Part shown: piece by piece, positions 25,040 through 35,475 of the stretch | How the letters are laid out: each line of letters opens with the position of its first letter | How positions within the stretch are numbered: position 1 is the first letter of the stretch | NCBI GenBank assembly: GCA_030998015.1 | Contig: JARWMV010000008.1 | Location: 248,001-312,000, forward strand | Direction of reading: 5' to 3' | From: Ceratorhiza oryzae-sativae | Lineage: Eukaryota > Basidiomycota > Agaricomycetes > Cantharellales > Ceratobasidiaceae | Length of the DNA stretch: 64,000 nucleotides | Position numbers and translations under genes: made by a program | Notes under the pieces: generated by a model | What the model saw: the letters and a program-made list of their open reading frames with translations, nothing else | The model's database searches: none | Told to the model about the DNA's origin: nothing

Positions 25040-26781
25040 ATGTATTGTCTTGCTTACTGGGTAGCGTTGCTCGCTCTCCTTTCCGGTCCGGTTGCGGGTC
25101 AATCGCCAGGAACTGTGAAAGTAGACGACAGCTACTCGTATAGAATCGATAATCCCAGCGGGATTCAGTACTTGCCCTCGAAGGATAGCTGGCTCACTTC
25201 ACCCGTGGATGCGTCTCAGAGATACAATGGCACCGTACACATGAGCACTGCAGGCAATGCACGGATTGTATTCTTTTTCCAAGGTATGCATTCATCGTGA
25301 AATCTAAATTTCTGAAGTTCTAAATTGCTATACAGGAACTGGTATATTCTACTACGGCGATAAAGGACCGGGATATGGGTCTGTGCAAATCAACGTTGAT
25401 GGTCAGCGGGATGTTTATGGTTCTGTCAACGCATCATCGGACAAGATAGAATATCAACAACCTCTCTGGAATATTACCGGACTTGGACCAGGGGATCACC
25501 AGCTCGTCATAACTAGACAGGCCAACTCAGGAACAGGTCCGATTTCGCTCGACTACTTTAGGTACATCACTTTCTCATCTGTCGCAAGGCCATGTGTTAA
25601 CGTTTCATAGCGTCGTGTCTTCTAACGACAAAATCATTCCCACGTTATCTGGGCCGTGAGTAGAAATGATTTCGTTATGGACCGGTCACTGAGTCTTCAT
25701 TTTAGAGGCGCTTCGTCCGTTCCGGCTGAAGCATTAATAGTCGACAACACAGACAGCCGTGTTTTTTATTCTGGTGAATGGAACGTTGGAGTAAGTAAAC
25801 ATTGGAATATACTGTACGCAAGCCAATAATCTCGCCGTTTTCACAAACCAGCAATCCTCCGATGCGAACGCAGGATTCTATAACAACACTCTTCACGCTA
25901 CCACAACTCGAGGTTCTATCGCCACATTCACGTTCAATGGCACAGCAGTCTGGTACTTTTCGGATATCGACGTAACCCATGGAATTATTGACATTAGTGT
26001 GGATGGCGGACCGCCAGAGTCGGTGAGCGGGTACCACGACCCTATTGTGAGTCTGAGCCTTGATCTGCCGACGAGTTCATAGGCTGACGGAAATTTCAGT
26101 TTTGTCAGCGCCCTGTTTGGTCGAAAGCCGGCCTTGCTCCTGGAGAGCACAGGGTGACTATCACTCATAACGATGACGTCAATAAATGGGCCACCGTTGA
26201 CTTCTTTCGGTACCTACCCAAGTAAGTCTCCGTGATGCCATCTAAAATAGCTTATGCTCAAACTTGCGGCAACTCTAGTAATGCGACCGAAGGTTCTGGT
26301 TTGAGTGGGGGAAAAGGCTCGGCGCAGCCTTTGGACAAGACAAACAGCAAGGTTCCGATGGCAGCTATCATCGGAGGAGTCATTGGAGGGCTGGTTGGAC
26401 TTGTTGGGATTCTCTACGCGGCATTCCTCGTCTACAGGCGCCGAGCGCGCGTTCGTAGAGGTGCCGATTGGGATATTGAACCTGCCCCAGAGATGGCAGA
26501 TAGTATTCAGCCATACGAGTCTACACCCTTGGTTGCGTCGTATATGGAACGAGGTGCGCTACGAATGATCTTACTCTTAATAACATGATTCTGGTGGTTG
26601 ACGTTGATCACCAGCGGCAGTACGCGTTCACGGTGCATCCGGAAAGTCGTCAAATCATGCAGTATTGGCCCGACATCATGCGGGGAACTCAACTGTCTCT
26701 GAAATGAGCACCTTTAGTAGTACGAGTCCTCCGAGGACCTCGGGAAGGTATAGTCGACAAGATCCGCCTCCATACCAATAA
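25040..26781 (+). CDS. Secreted two-module membrane protein with PPxY tail, T2
   Basis: Intact paralog of T1. Signal peptide MYCLAYWVALLALLSGPVAG; module 1 with SGIQYLPSKDSWLTS, FYYGDKGPGYGSVQINVDGQ and GPISLDYF; module 2 with VFYSGEWNVG, TFTFNGTAVWYFSDIDVTHG, ISVDGGPPESVSGYHDP and TVDFFRYLPK. N-glycosylation sequons (NGT, NAS, NIT) dot the ectodomain. The transmembrane helix is AAIIGGVIGGLVGLVGILYA, followed by YRRRARVRRG as a stop-transfer signal. The cytoplasmic tail ends RQDPPPYQ, a PPxY motif, with the stop at 26779-26781. About eight exons with introns near 50-60 nt. Function is inferred as a plasma-membrane surface protein whose tail could recruit a WW-domain E3 ligase. Confidence 0.82.
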
Positions 26782-27419
26782 TGAGCTTCTAGCATAGAAG
26801 GAATTTCTATATCCTGGGTTTCATAAATTATTTAGTTATGAGTGGCTGTATGTTATGGCTTTGGCCTTTGTATCGCGCGTTGCCTCGCCTTGTGCCTCTC
26901 CCTTGCGTTCATATGATACCCACAATATTCCGTTTGCAATAAAATGTTCGGAGGCGCACATACCAGAATTATTCCCTTTGTTCCTTGGCAAGTGATGTGA
27001 ACCAACCTTGTCGTGTGTGCTGTACACAGCCTTTCATATCGAGTGTTTGGATAGAGAATGTTTGTTGATTAACGGCCATCTCGGACCAGTGACCAAACGG
27101 TATTAGTCATCGAATTGTTTGCTTGCATTCCTTTCACACCGCCACGACCCAGCCACCTGGCGAAATGTGTGAAGGAGTTTCTTGCCTGTGATGCTCATCT
27201 GGCTAGCTCACACCTTAAATCATGCTGTGGCCGTTCCCTGCGGTGAATCTGCGGCTGAGCATCACGACAACAAAGGCGTGAGGCATGCAACAATCAACCG
27301 CGCGCAACAGCTTCTAGACCGAGGAGCTATCCTATACGCCCCCTGATGATCCCGCTAGTTATATGCCACGGTCTCCTCATTGTTTATGCCCGCTATTTTA
27401 CTCTTTCTGCTCGGTCACC
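26782..27419. other. Spacer between T2 and T3
   Basis: No gene seen. An in-frame ATG at 27363 lies upstream of the preferred T3 start and would bury the signal peptide. Confidence 0.45.
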
Positions 27420-28832
27420 ATGTATCTCCCAGAGCCCATTCTTTCTTTACTCTTGCTCGGCTCACTCGCTTGTGCTCAGTCGGTAGACGGGAATATTGAC
27501 GATAATTTTATGTTCAGTCCTGCAAACCCTGGTGGTATTCAGTTTTTTCCTCGGGGCGACTCTTGGTCGACGAGTGTGTCCACCGATGCGAGCCGGAGAT
27601 ACAACAATACCCTTCATTCGTCGTCCAAGCCCGGGTCACGCTTTGTACACTTTTTTCAAGGTTCGTTAGGTATGCCTCTCGATTTTGGATTTAGCTCAAA
27701 ACTACTCTGTATAAAGGCGACAGCGTGTACTGGTATGGCGACAAGGGCCCAAGCGGAGGTGCTGCATACGTCAGTCTCGATGGCGGGTCCTTGGAGATGG
27801 TCAACACGACTGCCAACGCAACAGGATACCAGCAGATGCTGTGGTCGAAAACGGGGCTCGGAGGCGGCGACCATCAGCTCGTCGTCAGCCACGCGGACGA
27901 CCAGCAGGCTGGTCCGATCACTTTAGATTATCTCCGGTATGTCCGTGTCAAGAACTTTTTCTGGATTTGGATATCAACATCAGGTTTGTTAGAATCGTGT
28001 CGTCGAATGATAGTATAGCGCCCTGGGGAGCCGGGCCGTAAGTGAAAAGGGAGACAGAGATGGGTTGAATCGTTTTGCTTATCACCCTTGGGATTCATTC
28101 AGCGGTTCATCAGCTGTCCCAGCCGGCGCCGTTATAGTCGATAACGCAGACAACAGGATCAGCTACGATGGAGGCTGGGAACCAGTTGTAAGTATCTTTA
28201 TCCAGAGCCAAGGCTGGGCTAGACACGTAGTGCTGAACTCGTCAGAACGGCGCAGGTCCAATCACCGGAGCGGATGGTTTTTTCTACATGAATACGGTGC
28301 ACCGGACAACGACTCCGGGCGCCATTTTGAAATTTACATTCACGGGAAGTGGGATCTGGTATTTTTCGGATGTCGACACAACGCATGCGTATGCCAGGAT
28401 CAGTCTAGATGGTGGACCGGCGGAAGATGTCAGCGGATATCACAGTCCGCACGTACGTGCTCTTCATCGTTTCCGTAACGCGACTCTTACCCGAGTATTT
28501 TTCCCAGTTGGCTCAACGTTTGATTTGGGGCAGGAGTAACCTTACTTACGGCGAGCATACAGTCACAATCTCACACGGTGGAACGCCCGCCCAGTACACC
28601 ACATTGGACTATTTTATGTATCTCCCCGCGTGAGTTGCTTGATTACTTTTCGTTTACTCGATCCATTGAACAATTGATGCTTCCTCGTAGAGTGAGTCGC
28701 TCACCCTCTGGGCCCGCATCGAATGGTTCGGACGGCCGAACTTCCAATAGTGCGATGACAATGTTACCACGCCTGGGCATGGGCTGGATATCTAAGCCCC
28801 TTTTTATTCTGGCTTTTGTCTCAGCTATTTAG
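27420..28832 (+). CDS. Secreted two-module protein, probably GPI-anchored, T3
   Basis: Third paralog of the surface-protein family. Signal peptide MYLPEPILSLLLLGSLACAQ. Module 1 has GGIQFFPRGDSWSTS, VYWYGDKGPSGGAAYVSLDG and GPITLDYL. Module 2 has ISYDGGWEPV, FTFTGSGIWYFSDVDTTH, ARISLDGGPAEDVSGYHSPH and TLDYFMYLPA. Unlike T1 and T2, no transmembrane helix plus cytoplasmic tail follows. A Ser/Asn/Gly-rich linker (SPSGPASNGSDGRTSNSA) leads directly to a hydrophobic end (ISKPLFILAFVSAI) at the stop codon, the layout of a GPI-anchor signal. The start at 27420 is chosen because it places the signal peptide at the N-terminus. The frame is intact across the introns I could trace. Confidence 0.8.
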
Positions 28833-29202
28833 TGGTTAGAGTTGTACAACTTGTGGGCGCTCGAGTTTTCTCTGATTTCTACACACTTCACTCTCATTAC
28901 AGCAATCACAATATTTGTATGCATATACGAAGAAGAAATTTATCACAAATCGTCTTGTGAGTTAGTTTTCATTCGTCATTGATAAGAGGGTTCTGGCGCG
29001 TACGGAAATGAAGTGATTGTGAAATGGAAATAAATAAAATAACTAGCCTGTCATGGAGAGTTCCAATACCCCTCATCGGTCTGCGATGGCCGAAGGCCGA
29101 AGCCAATGCTCCGATCGGAATGGCAATTGGAGATCACGCGGGATGCATGACGAATTGTAATTGGGCACAATTCTATTTTCTAACGTAAAATGGAATAAAT
29201 GG

Positions 29203-29285
29203 TGGCTGCGGCTGGTATCGAACCGATCCTCCCGGAATACGCATGCGTAAAGCCAGCGGTATAGTTCGCTGAGCCTCTCATTTCA
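29203..29285 (-). other. tRNA-like (A/B box) remnant
   Basis: On the minus strand GGCTCAGCGAAC resembles an A box, and GGTTCGATACC is a perfect B-box match about 45 bases later. The cloverleaf does not close: the T-stem has only two good pairs plus a wobble, the anticodon stem fails, and no matching 5' acceptor strand is seen. It could be a tRNA pseudogene or the head of a tRNA-derived SINE. Confidence 0.3.
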
Positions 29286-29772
29286 AGGTGATTCTGCTCG
29301 GCCAAAAGCAAATTTGCTAGCTAGGGCTGGTTACGGCCCTGGTTGTACCTAAGCGGAATCGACGCCTAAGGTGGCTTGGATGAGTACGCGCAACTGACGT
29401 TTATTCTGCTTAGGTAGAATAGCCCTCAGTAGCGAATTGGATTTTGGCCGAGTGCCATGTGCTCATGACACCCACCGAAGGACTCAATTCAATCTCAACT
29501 GAATTAGCCTCGGTGCTTTTCGTTGATTCTGGAAAATTCCTCGGGGCTGGACAAGGTCTTAGAAGCTAGTTGCATGGATTACCGGTCATCTCGGTCGCTC
29601 CCTCGCTACCGCTTAAGTCTGAACAAGCCTGTGCATGGCTTTTTTGCATATTCGGTGGTATGTTTAGAGCGAGCGTGCCATTCTGAAACACCCTATTGGG
29701 CTACGCGTCTACTGTATGGTTGTACCACAGCAGATGAGCTACCAGTCAGCACTCCAACCTCTAATTCCGTAG

Positions 29773-29804
29773 TTTTTTATTTTTTATTTTTTATTTTTTA
29801 TTTT
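29773..29804. repeat. (TTTTTTA)n simple repeat
   Basis: About 4.5 tandem copies of a 7-bp unit of six T and one A. No nearby gene depends on it. Confidence 0.9.
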
Positions 29805-29996
29805 GTTGGATTTATTGGGCCTGGTACTCATCCGATGACATCATCCACCCGCTATCCTAGCACCGAAAATGGAACACAATGGAGGCGCTGACCACCACTC
29901 ATACTTGACAACCACGTCTACGACTGCCACTCTGTTCACGCACAGGAATATCTGATTCAGCGAACAGGCAATCTTGCTAGTGTTTCAGTCTGGCCA

Positions 29997-31156
29997 TGAG
30001 CGCTACTAGCAACGACCGCGGCTTATCAGCTAAGCGGAGAAGAGGTTAGTACAAAATAGGTTGAAATACGGATTCCGCGCAATATCCTATCCAGATTCGA
30101 GCCCCACAAGATTAGGGGCGGGTCGTTCGGTAGCCAAACTAACGTTATTGCCACCTGAAATGATTCGTCAGGTCTGCAGCATGTGTTGCTAAGTACAACA
30201 TGTGTCGCTCTAACTAGCCCGATCTACAGATTGCACTTAGTTTGGGTCCTGGTGACCTGCTAACACTAGCCCGAACATGCAGGCATTTGAGGAAGATGCT
30301 GATGAGTAAATCGTACGCCCCAATCTGGCAGGAGGCCGAGGAAATGACACCTAGGCTCCCTCGTCGTCCTTCCGAGCTTTCGAGCCCTCAGTATGCTGCT
30401 CTAGTATTCTCAAACTACTGCACGGTATGCCACCTATGTGATAAATGCTCCGCTCTTGGCTTGGCTAATCTAAGGTTAGCTATGTGGAGGCGATAAATCT
30501 GTCGAGCTCGAGGCAGCCTTACGGGTTCGACTTTGCCAATCTTGTCGTGTTTCTGAGTGAGTTCCGTTGACACTTCGGAAGGCGCATCCTAGATTATAGC
30601 TTGGCCTAGACTCGTTGATATCACTCGTATTAAAAACCTGCCGCGTCGGAGATTGACAGGCATGGTTCCTGTGACATATAGTACGTTTCGAAGTTGGACA
30701 TTACCCAGAATAACTCACGTTATCACAATAGAAACGCGATTATTCCCGGGCAGTTCAGGTGATGATGATGTTATGAGTATTCCAATCCCTCACTGCCTTC
30801 GCAAGGATCTTCGGGATTTGATGAAAATCCAAAAGCACGAGAATAAAAGCTAGGGCTCCCGATGTCGTTGAGGGACATAGATCGGGTCACTTGGGTTGAC
30901 GACTGTAACGTAGTAGGTATCCAGGCTGCGGCGCTGTCGTTGATTCTAACTGAATATTTTCCAGTTCCAAGAAATGTTGTAGAGGTTCTTGATATACCCC
31001 GACCTTACCGACTCGCAGAAACACTTGCGCGCTGACGGCTTAGATTGTGAACATGGGAGTTTTTACGACCTCCAGAATTTTCACGAGATAGTCGGCTGCT
31101 TCACGGATGAGGGAAGCGACGAAGCCGAAGAGGATAGTGAAGAGGAGGAAGTATAG
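29997..31156 (+). pseudogene. F-box-like gene F0 with a premature stop
   Basis: The first exon starts MSATSNDRGLSAKRRR. The F-box reads LLPPEMIRQIALSLGPGDLL, then LARTCRHLRKMLMS and SSPQYAALVFSNYCTV. Later exons match the minus-strand F-box family: IPHCLRKDLRDLMK (compare VSPHCLRRDLLALY in F2) and RFLIYPDLT (compare RFKVYPRLT in F2 and RFVIYPRLT in F1). Between F-Q-E-M-L and RFLIYP lies an in-frame TAG at 30980-30982, where the paralogs have Leu or Gln. A C-to-T change from CAG would explain it. After the stop the frame stays open to an acidic end (EEDSEEEEV) at 31156. The C-terminal half found in F1 and F2 is absent. Family role: substrate adaptor of SCF ubiquitin ligases; this copy is probably non-functional. 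Confidence 0.65.
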
Positions 31157-32554
31157 TTGACATGGCCTTAGTTATGAAATCCTTTGGCTCATTTCTATTA
31201 TTTCCTTCATGGCTAGCTGATTGACAATTGGTATTGAAGCGCACGTAACGTGTTCATTGGAGACATTGAAGTCTTAGCCCTAGTTCACAGAGATGAAGAT
31301 AACTTGACCACATCGGCTCCACGACTTTTAGTCGAGAGACATCAGCTGGGGTATGGGTGTAAATAAGTCAGTTACTTAAACAAGGCCAGGAGTCAGAGCT
31401 GGGACACTTGTAGCTTCGTATACCCACAATATCCCAGTTTCTGGGAGCACGTGGGTGGGCGCATTTTGCTATTATGGCTGCATTTTAATCTACAGTAGAA
31501 CCTCTTGATTTGCATCTTGTGCATTTGCATAGTGCGACAGCTGAATGAATTGCTGTAGACAACACCAACATCTCTATTACTCAGTTTTAGCTCAGGGAGC
31601 ACGACTGTCAAGATGCAAATCAAGAGGTTCTACTGTATGTCTGTGTCGTCAAAAGTTAGACAGGCAGTGTGCAGCATGTCGCAATATTCTTTTGGCTGTG
31701 GCGCCTCGGTGCCAGCCACCATTTTGTCCATCTCCTTTTGGTATAGCTGACCCTGCATCTGCCCCACTCATGAAAATTAGCATTTTGTGGGACCATGGAG
31801 ACTCTGAAATCTACTCTCTTCAGTATAAAAAAGCCCCATTGCAATATCCGCACATCTATTTATCCTATCATCGTTCGCACCTTGTTGAATACTTGCATCA
31901 TATGCTCATAGAGCTATTTCTTGCGTCTCACGGTCAGGTATCAAGGTATTCGACCTTCGCGCCTTTCGTAGTATCACGTCTCAAAGCCATAATGGCGTAT
32001 CTCATATCTCTTCATATACATTATCAGATGCTATAGAGAAACGTAAGGCGACGCATATACATGCATTGATGCAGGGAAACCAGGAAGAGCATTTCCTTTG
32101 ACCTTGATGAAATCGATTCGGCAAGTACCAGGTGTTCGTGCTTCTACTGACGGACGTGCGGCAACAGGCTTCGAAGACTCAAGGGCAGGATACAGGCGAC
32201 CCTTTCCAAACCAAGGCACCAGAGTCATTGACCTACAGGGCTCACTGACATAACCGCGAATCAAGGTGTGCACTCAGCCCGGGAAGAATCGGCAACATCT
32301 AAGAACTACCAGCATTGTTGCAAGATTCCTTTACGTTTCCGAGGTGACGGGACGGCTCTGTACGAAGGAAACCCGTTTCAGCCTTGGGATCGCCCCCGAT
32401 GGGCCACCAATATAGCGGGCTTGCTAGCTTGCCGGCGCTAGTCCCTCATGTCTCCGGCAGGCAAGACTAAGATTTACAAACCGAAGATCAAATTTAGCCG
32501 TGTTGAAAATCAATCCGCTTAAAGACAACGGTCCCCAGCTTCAATGAGTGCACG
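31157..32554. other. Intergenic with a pogo-type MITE
   Basis: No gene is supported. The only clear structure is the 143-bp inverted-repeat element at 31493-31635. The end of the region is the promoter of the methyltransferase gene. Confidence 0.5.
31493..31635. mobile_element. pogo/Tc1-mariner-type MITE
   Basis: 143-bp element with perfect 27-bp terminal inverted repeats beginning CAGTAGAACCTC, flanked on both sides by TA (31491-31492 and 31636-31637). The TA target duplication and CAGTxGAACCTC-like ends are typical of pogo/Tigger-family elements. The 89-bp centre has no coding capacity, so it is non-autonomous. The perfect match of the two ends suggests recent insertion. Confidence 0.9.
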
Positions 32555-33983
32555 ATGGCCCTCCCCTACTATGACTGCGAGACCGAGGGGTTAGTATACC
32601 TTGTTACGCCTGGTGCTGAGAGCGATCTATACCATGACTCTTATTTCGAATCGGATTTGGAGTCTTCGTCGAGCGACACGACAATGCACACATCCACCAC
32701 GATTGCGTCGGATGAGATTGGGGGTCAGTCTTTTGTCTGGTGTCGTCCAACAATTTTAACCTATGGTCGATAGCGTTCTTTCGCGAAGCGCACGGTCGCA
32801 TGTATCCCATGGACGAGAACCTGCCGATGACATTCCCCGCAGACGAGGTCGAATTGCGGCGACATCAGATGAGACATGTCGTACTCAAGGCTCTTCTCCG
32901 TAGCAGCCATGTTGGGCCCGTCCAGCACGTGCTCCGACCACGGGCAGATGGGAGCAGGCCAAGGATACTGGACATAAGAACATGTTGTGGCACCTGGTGA
33001 GTATATGGTTTCGGGACCCCTGGGCTAATTACGTATTGGTTGCCCTCCACTTTACTTATTTGTCCACTCCGATCCAGGGCACAGGAAATGGCTACAGAGT
33101 TTCCACACTGTGATATTGTATCCGTAGATGTGGTCCCCACTACCCCGCACGTCCCCCGACCAAATATTGTGTTTGAGGTGTACGACTTGTACGAAGGACT
33201 GGTCGAGGACGACGAGAGCTTTGACTATATCTCATGTCGAAACGTTCAGCTAGCGGTGAGCACCTTTTCTCTCCCGTTGCAAGGTCGTGCCCCAGAGCTG
33301 CTGTTATGGGGTTTGCTAATAATACCCCCATAGGTTAAACAATACGATAGACTACTGCTTGACCTCCATCGTGTACTCAGGCCCGGCGGCTTGCTCTCTA
33401 TAGGCGAGATTGAGCATCGATTATATGAAGTCGACAAACCTCCATACACAACCATTGCGACCAAATCGTTTCCTAGGGTGTGCAAAGGAATAGACCTCAT
33501 GCGCAGCGCGATTGCCAATCAGGGCGTTGACTTGGAGGCCATTCATCAGATCGGAAATTGGCTCAAGCCACGGAGTGAGTGGTGGAAGCGAACGGGCGAA
33601 AGATACCAGTTGCGTCCACCCCTGTGTTGATGTGTCTACTTAGGATTAACGGCGTGATTGAATAGCATTCCACCAGAACAAATTGCTCAGGCGTCCACGG
33701 GAATCCACCCGATCCATTCTCAGGTTCTATTATTGCCTACCGGGCCGTGGCATCCAGACCCAATACTTGCTCAAGTCGGACTGCTAACAAATCGACTTTG
33801 CCAGCTTTCGTGGACTCAGGTTGCCGGGGTATTGGTCGAAAATGGATGGACGAGGACGCGGTAGAACGATTGTGTAAGAGCTGCGTTGACGAATGGGCCG
33901 AATCAGAACAGCTCGGGACTCAGAGTCTAATCAAGTATTGGATCTGGTGGGGACTCAAGCCGGATCTGGTCGCGAAAAAGTGA
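32555..33983 (+). CDS. Class I SAM-dependent methyltransferase-like protein, damaged motif I
   Basis: Fungal secondary-metabolism-type methyltransferase. The N-terminus has acidic and Ser-rich stretches (YFESDLESSSSDTT), then HGRMYPMDENLPMTFPADE and a helix (RHQMRHVVLKALL). The SAM motif I reads ILDIRTCCGTWAQEMA, where the family normally has DxGTGxGxWA, so both motif glycines are Cys. Post-I is IVSVDVVPTTP, motif II FDYISCRNVQLA, and motif III LHRVLRPGGLLSIGE. Later exons give VLLLPTGPWHPDP and an end at EWAESEQLGTQSLI. The last exon changes frame near 33850, where one missing G would restore it. About five exons. Loss of the glycine loop argues for weak or absent SAM binding. Confidence 0.7.
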
Positions 33984-35475
33984 TGGATAATTGAAGTTTT
34001 CCTTTTTGGGTTATTGGGATATGGAACGCATGTAATCTAGTGTATATCGGTCCAAGTGTTTTCGCATGTGTAATACGATTTCAGCATAGAGAATGGCTGT
34101 ATTGGGATCGAAGAGTCTGAGTTAGTATATCATATTGCAGTGACGTAAAAGGATTGGATGGGCGAAGATATTTGTAAGATTCTGATACTACCCTTGTGTG
34201 ACAGAGCACACCACGCCAGCTTTTCAGCCTCGGGAAGGTCGTTTACATTGCTTGGACTGAAACCCGAGTTATAGGAAAGCTGATGAACTATGGAGTTAGA
34301 ATGTGCGTGGAAAAGGCCCGATGGATCAAGTGGTACCAGGGTGATCCAAGCGATGGCTTGCCTCTGCTATCATCATGGGACTAAGATGGCCTATTCGGGA
34401 ATGAATATACTTATTCGTGCTTCACACGATGGTTTATGCGTGGAAACTTAATCAGTCTGCAGGGTCGGTCGGCTAAATCTAGTACAGAGGACAAGGGCGC
34501 CCGTGAGAATGAAATGAACACAAATTTTATCTTACGAGGAGGTTGCAGTGTAGATCGTGTAAAATGTCTTTGTTGTACATTTGGCAATGTGGACCAAAAA
34601 GCGCCCATCGTGGCGGAGTCTGAAGATTCAGAGCCCGGATCGCCACGTCTTTGTAGGCACATGCCTATCTTCTCTCCATTTAAACGTCGTTCTGTCCGAA
34701 CAGCCATGCCTGGGTTTAAGCTCACAGATCCTTCTTACGTTGGGCTATTGGCGAATAGCCTACTCTAACCCCCCCCCCGCTTTCATCGCACCACGTTGGT
34801 GACGATATAATACGATGTTATACGACAAGGATGGTGGCGGGTTGTTCAACATTACAATATATTCTTCAGCCATTTGCAAGCCTTTACCCATGGGTGGCAA
34901 GACCCGGTCAACCACCAGTTGGATCCGAATAGCCTACCACTGATTTCGAGATGGACAAGCGCTTCCTATCTCAAATCCTAAGCTTATCATGCATGAAGTC
35001 GGGAAAGTGAGGGGCGTACGCATTACAAATGAATAGAATTTGTTGGTGCTGCTTTTTTCAACTGATAGTGTGCGAGAACTCCGTGCACGTATCAGATGAC
35101 GATACTGTGCGGATCAGGTGTGTGTTCTGTCTGGCGTAAGATCGAACTCAACATGCACTGTATTTGTTATTGATAGAGTGAGTTTGCAATCAAAATTCTA
35201 GACCATTCATTTGCTTTCGTCGAGGTCATCAATTCTCCACGAGGCCTTGCCTGCATACAAACGCATGTTTCCGGGCAGATGATTTGGTCTGCTACACCCA
35301 ACAATACACGTACCCTTCACTACATCAGCCAACTCGGTCGTTGCTTTTCTCATCCAAAAGGGCTAATATCATTTTCTTCTCAAGGGGAAGACTTTTGCTC
35401 AAATCAAAATAGGCCTGATAACTGAATTCTTCGGAGCCGCTGGTGGCAACTTCTGCTTGATCAGTGATAACATAG
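33984..35475. other. Intergenic, 1.5 kb
   Basis: No gene is recognised. A C10 run lies at about 34770-34780. The upstream exon of the degenerate DUF2235 copy D4 may lie in the last few hundred bases, but no ATG-bearing exon could be joined to it. Confidence 0.4.

Larger units (their letters stand above)
28833..29996. other. Intergenic with tRNA-like sequence and simple repeat
   Basis: No protein gene is supported. It holds a Pol III-box-like sequence on the minus strand (about 29203-29285) and a TTTTTTA tandem repeat at 29773-29804. Confidence 0.45.
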
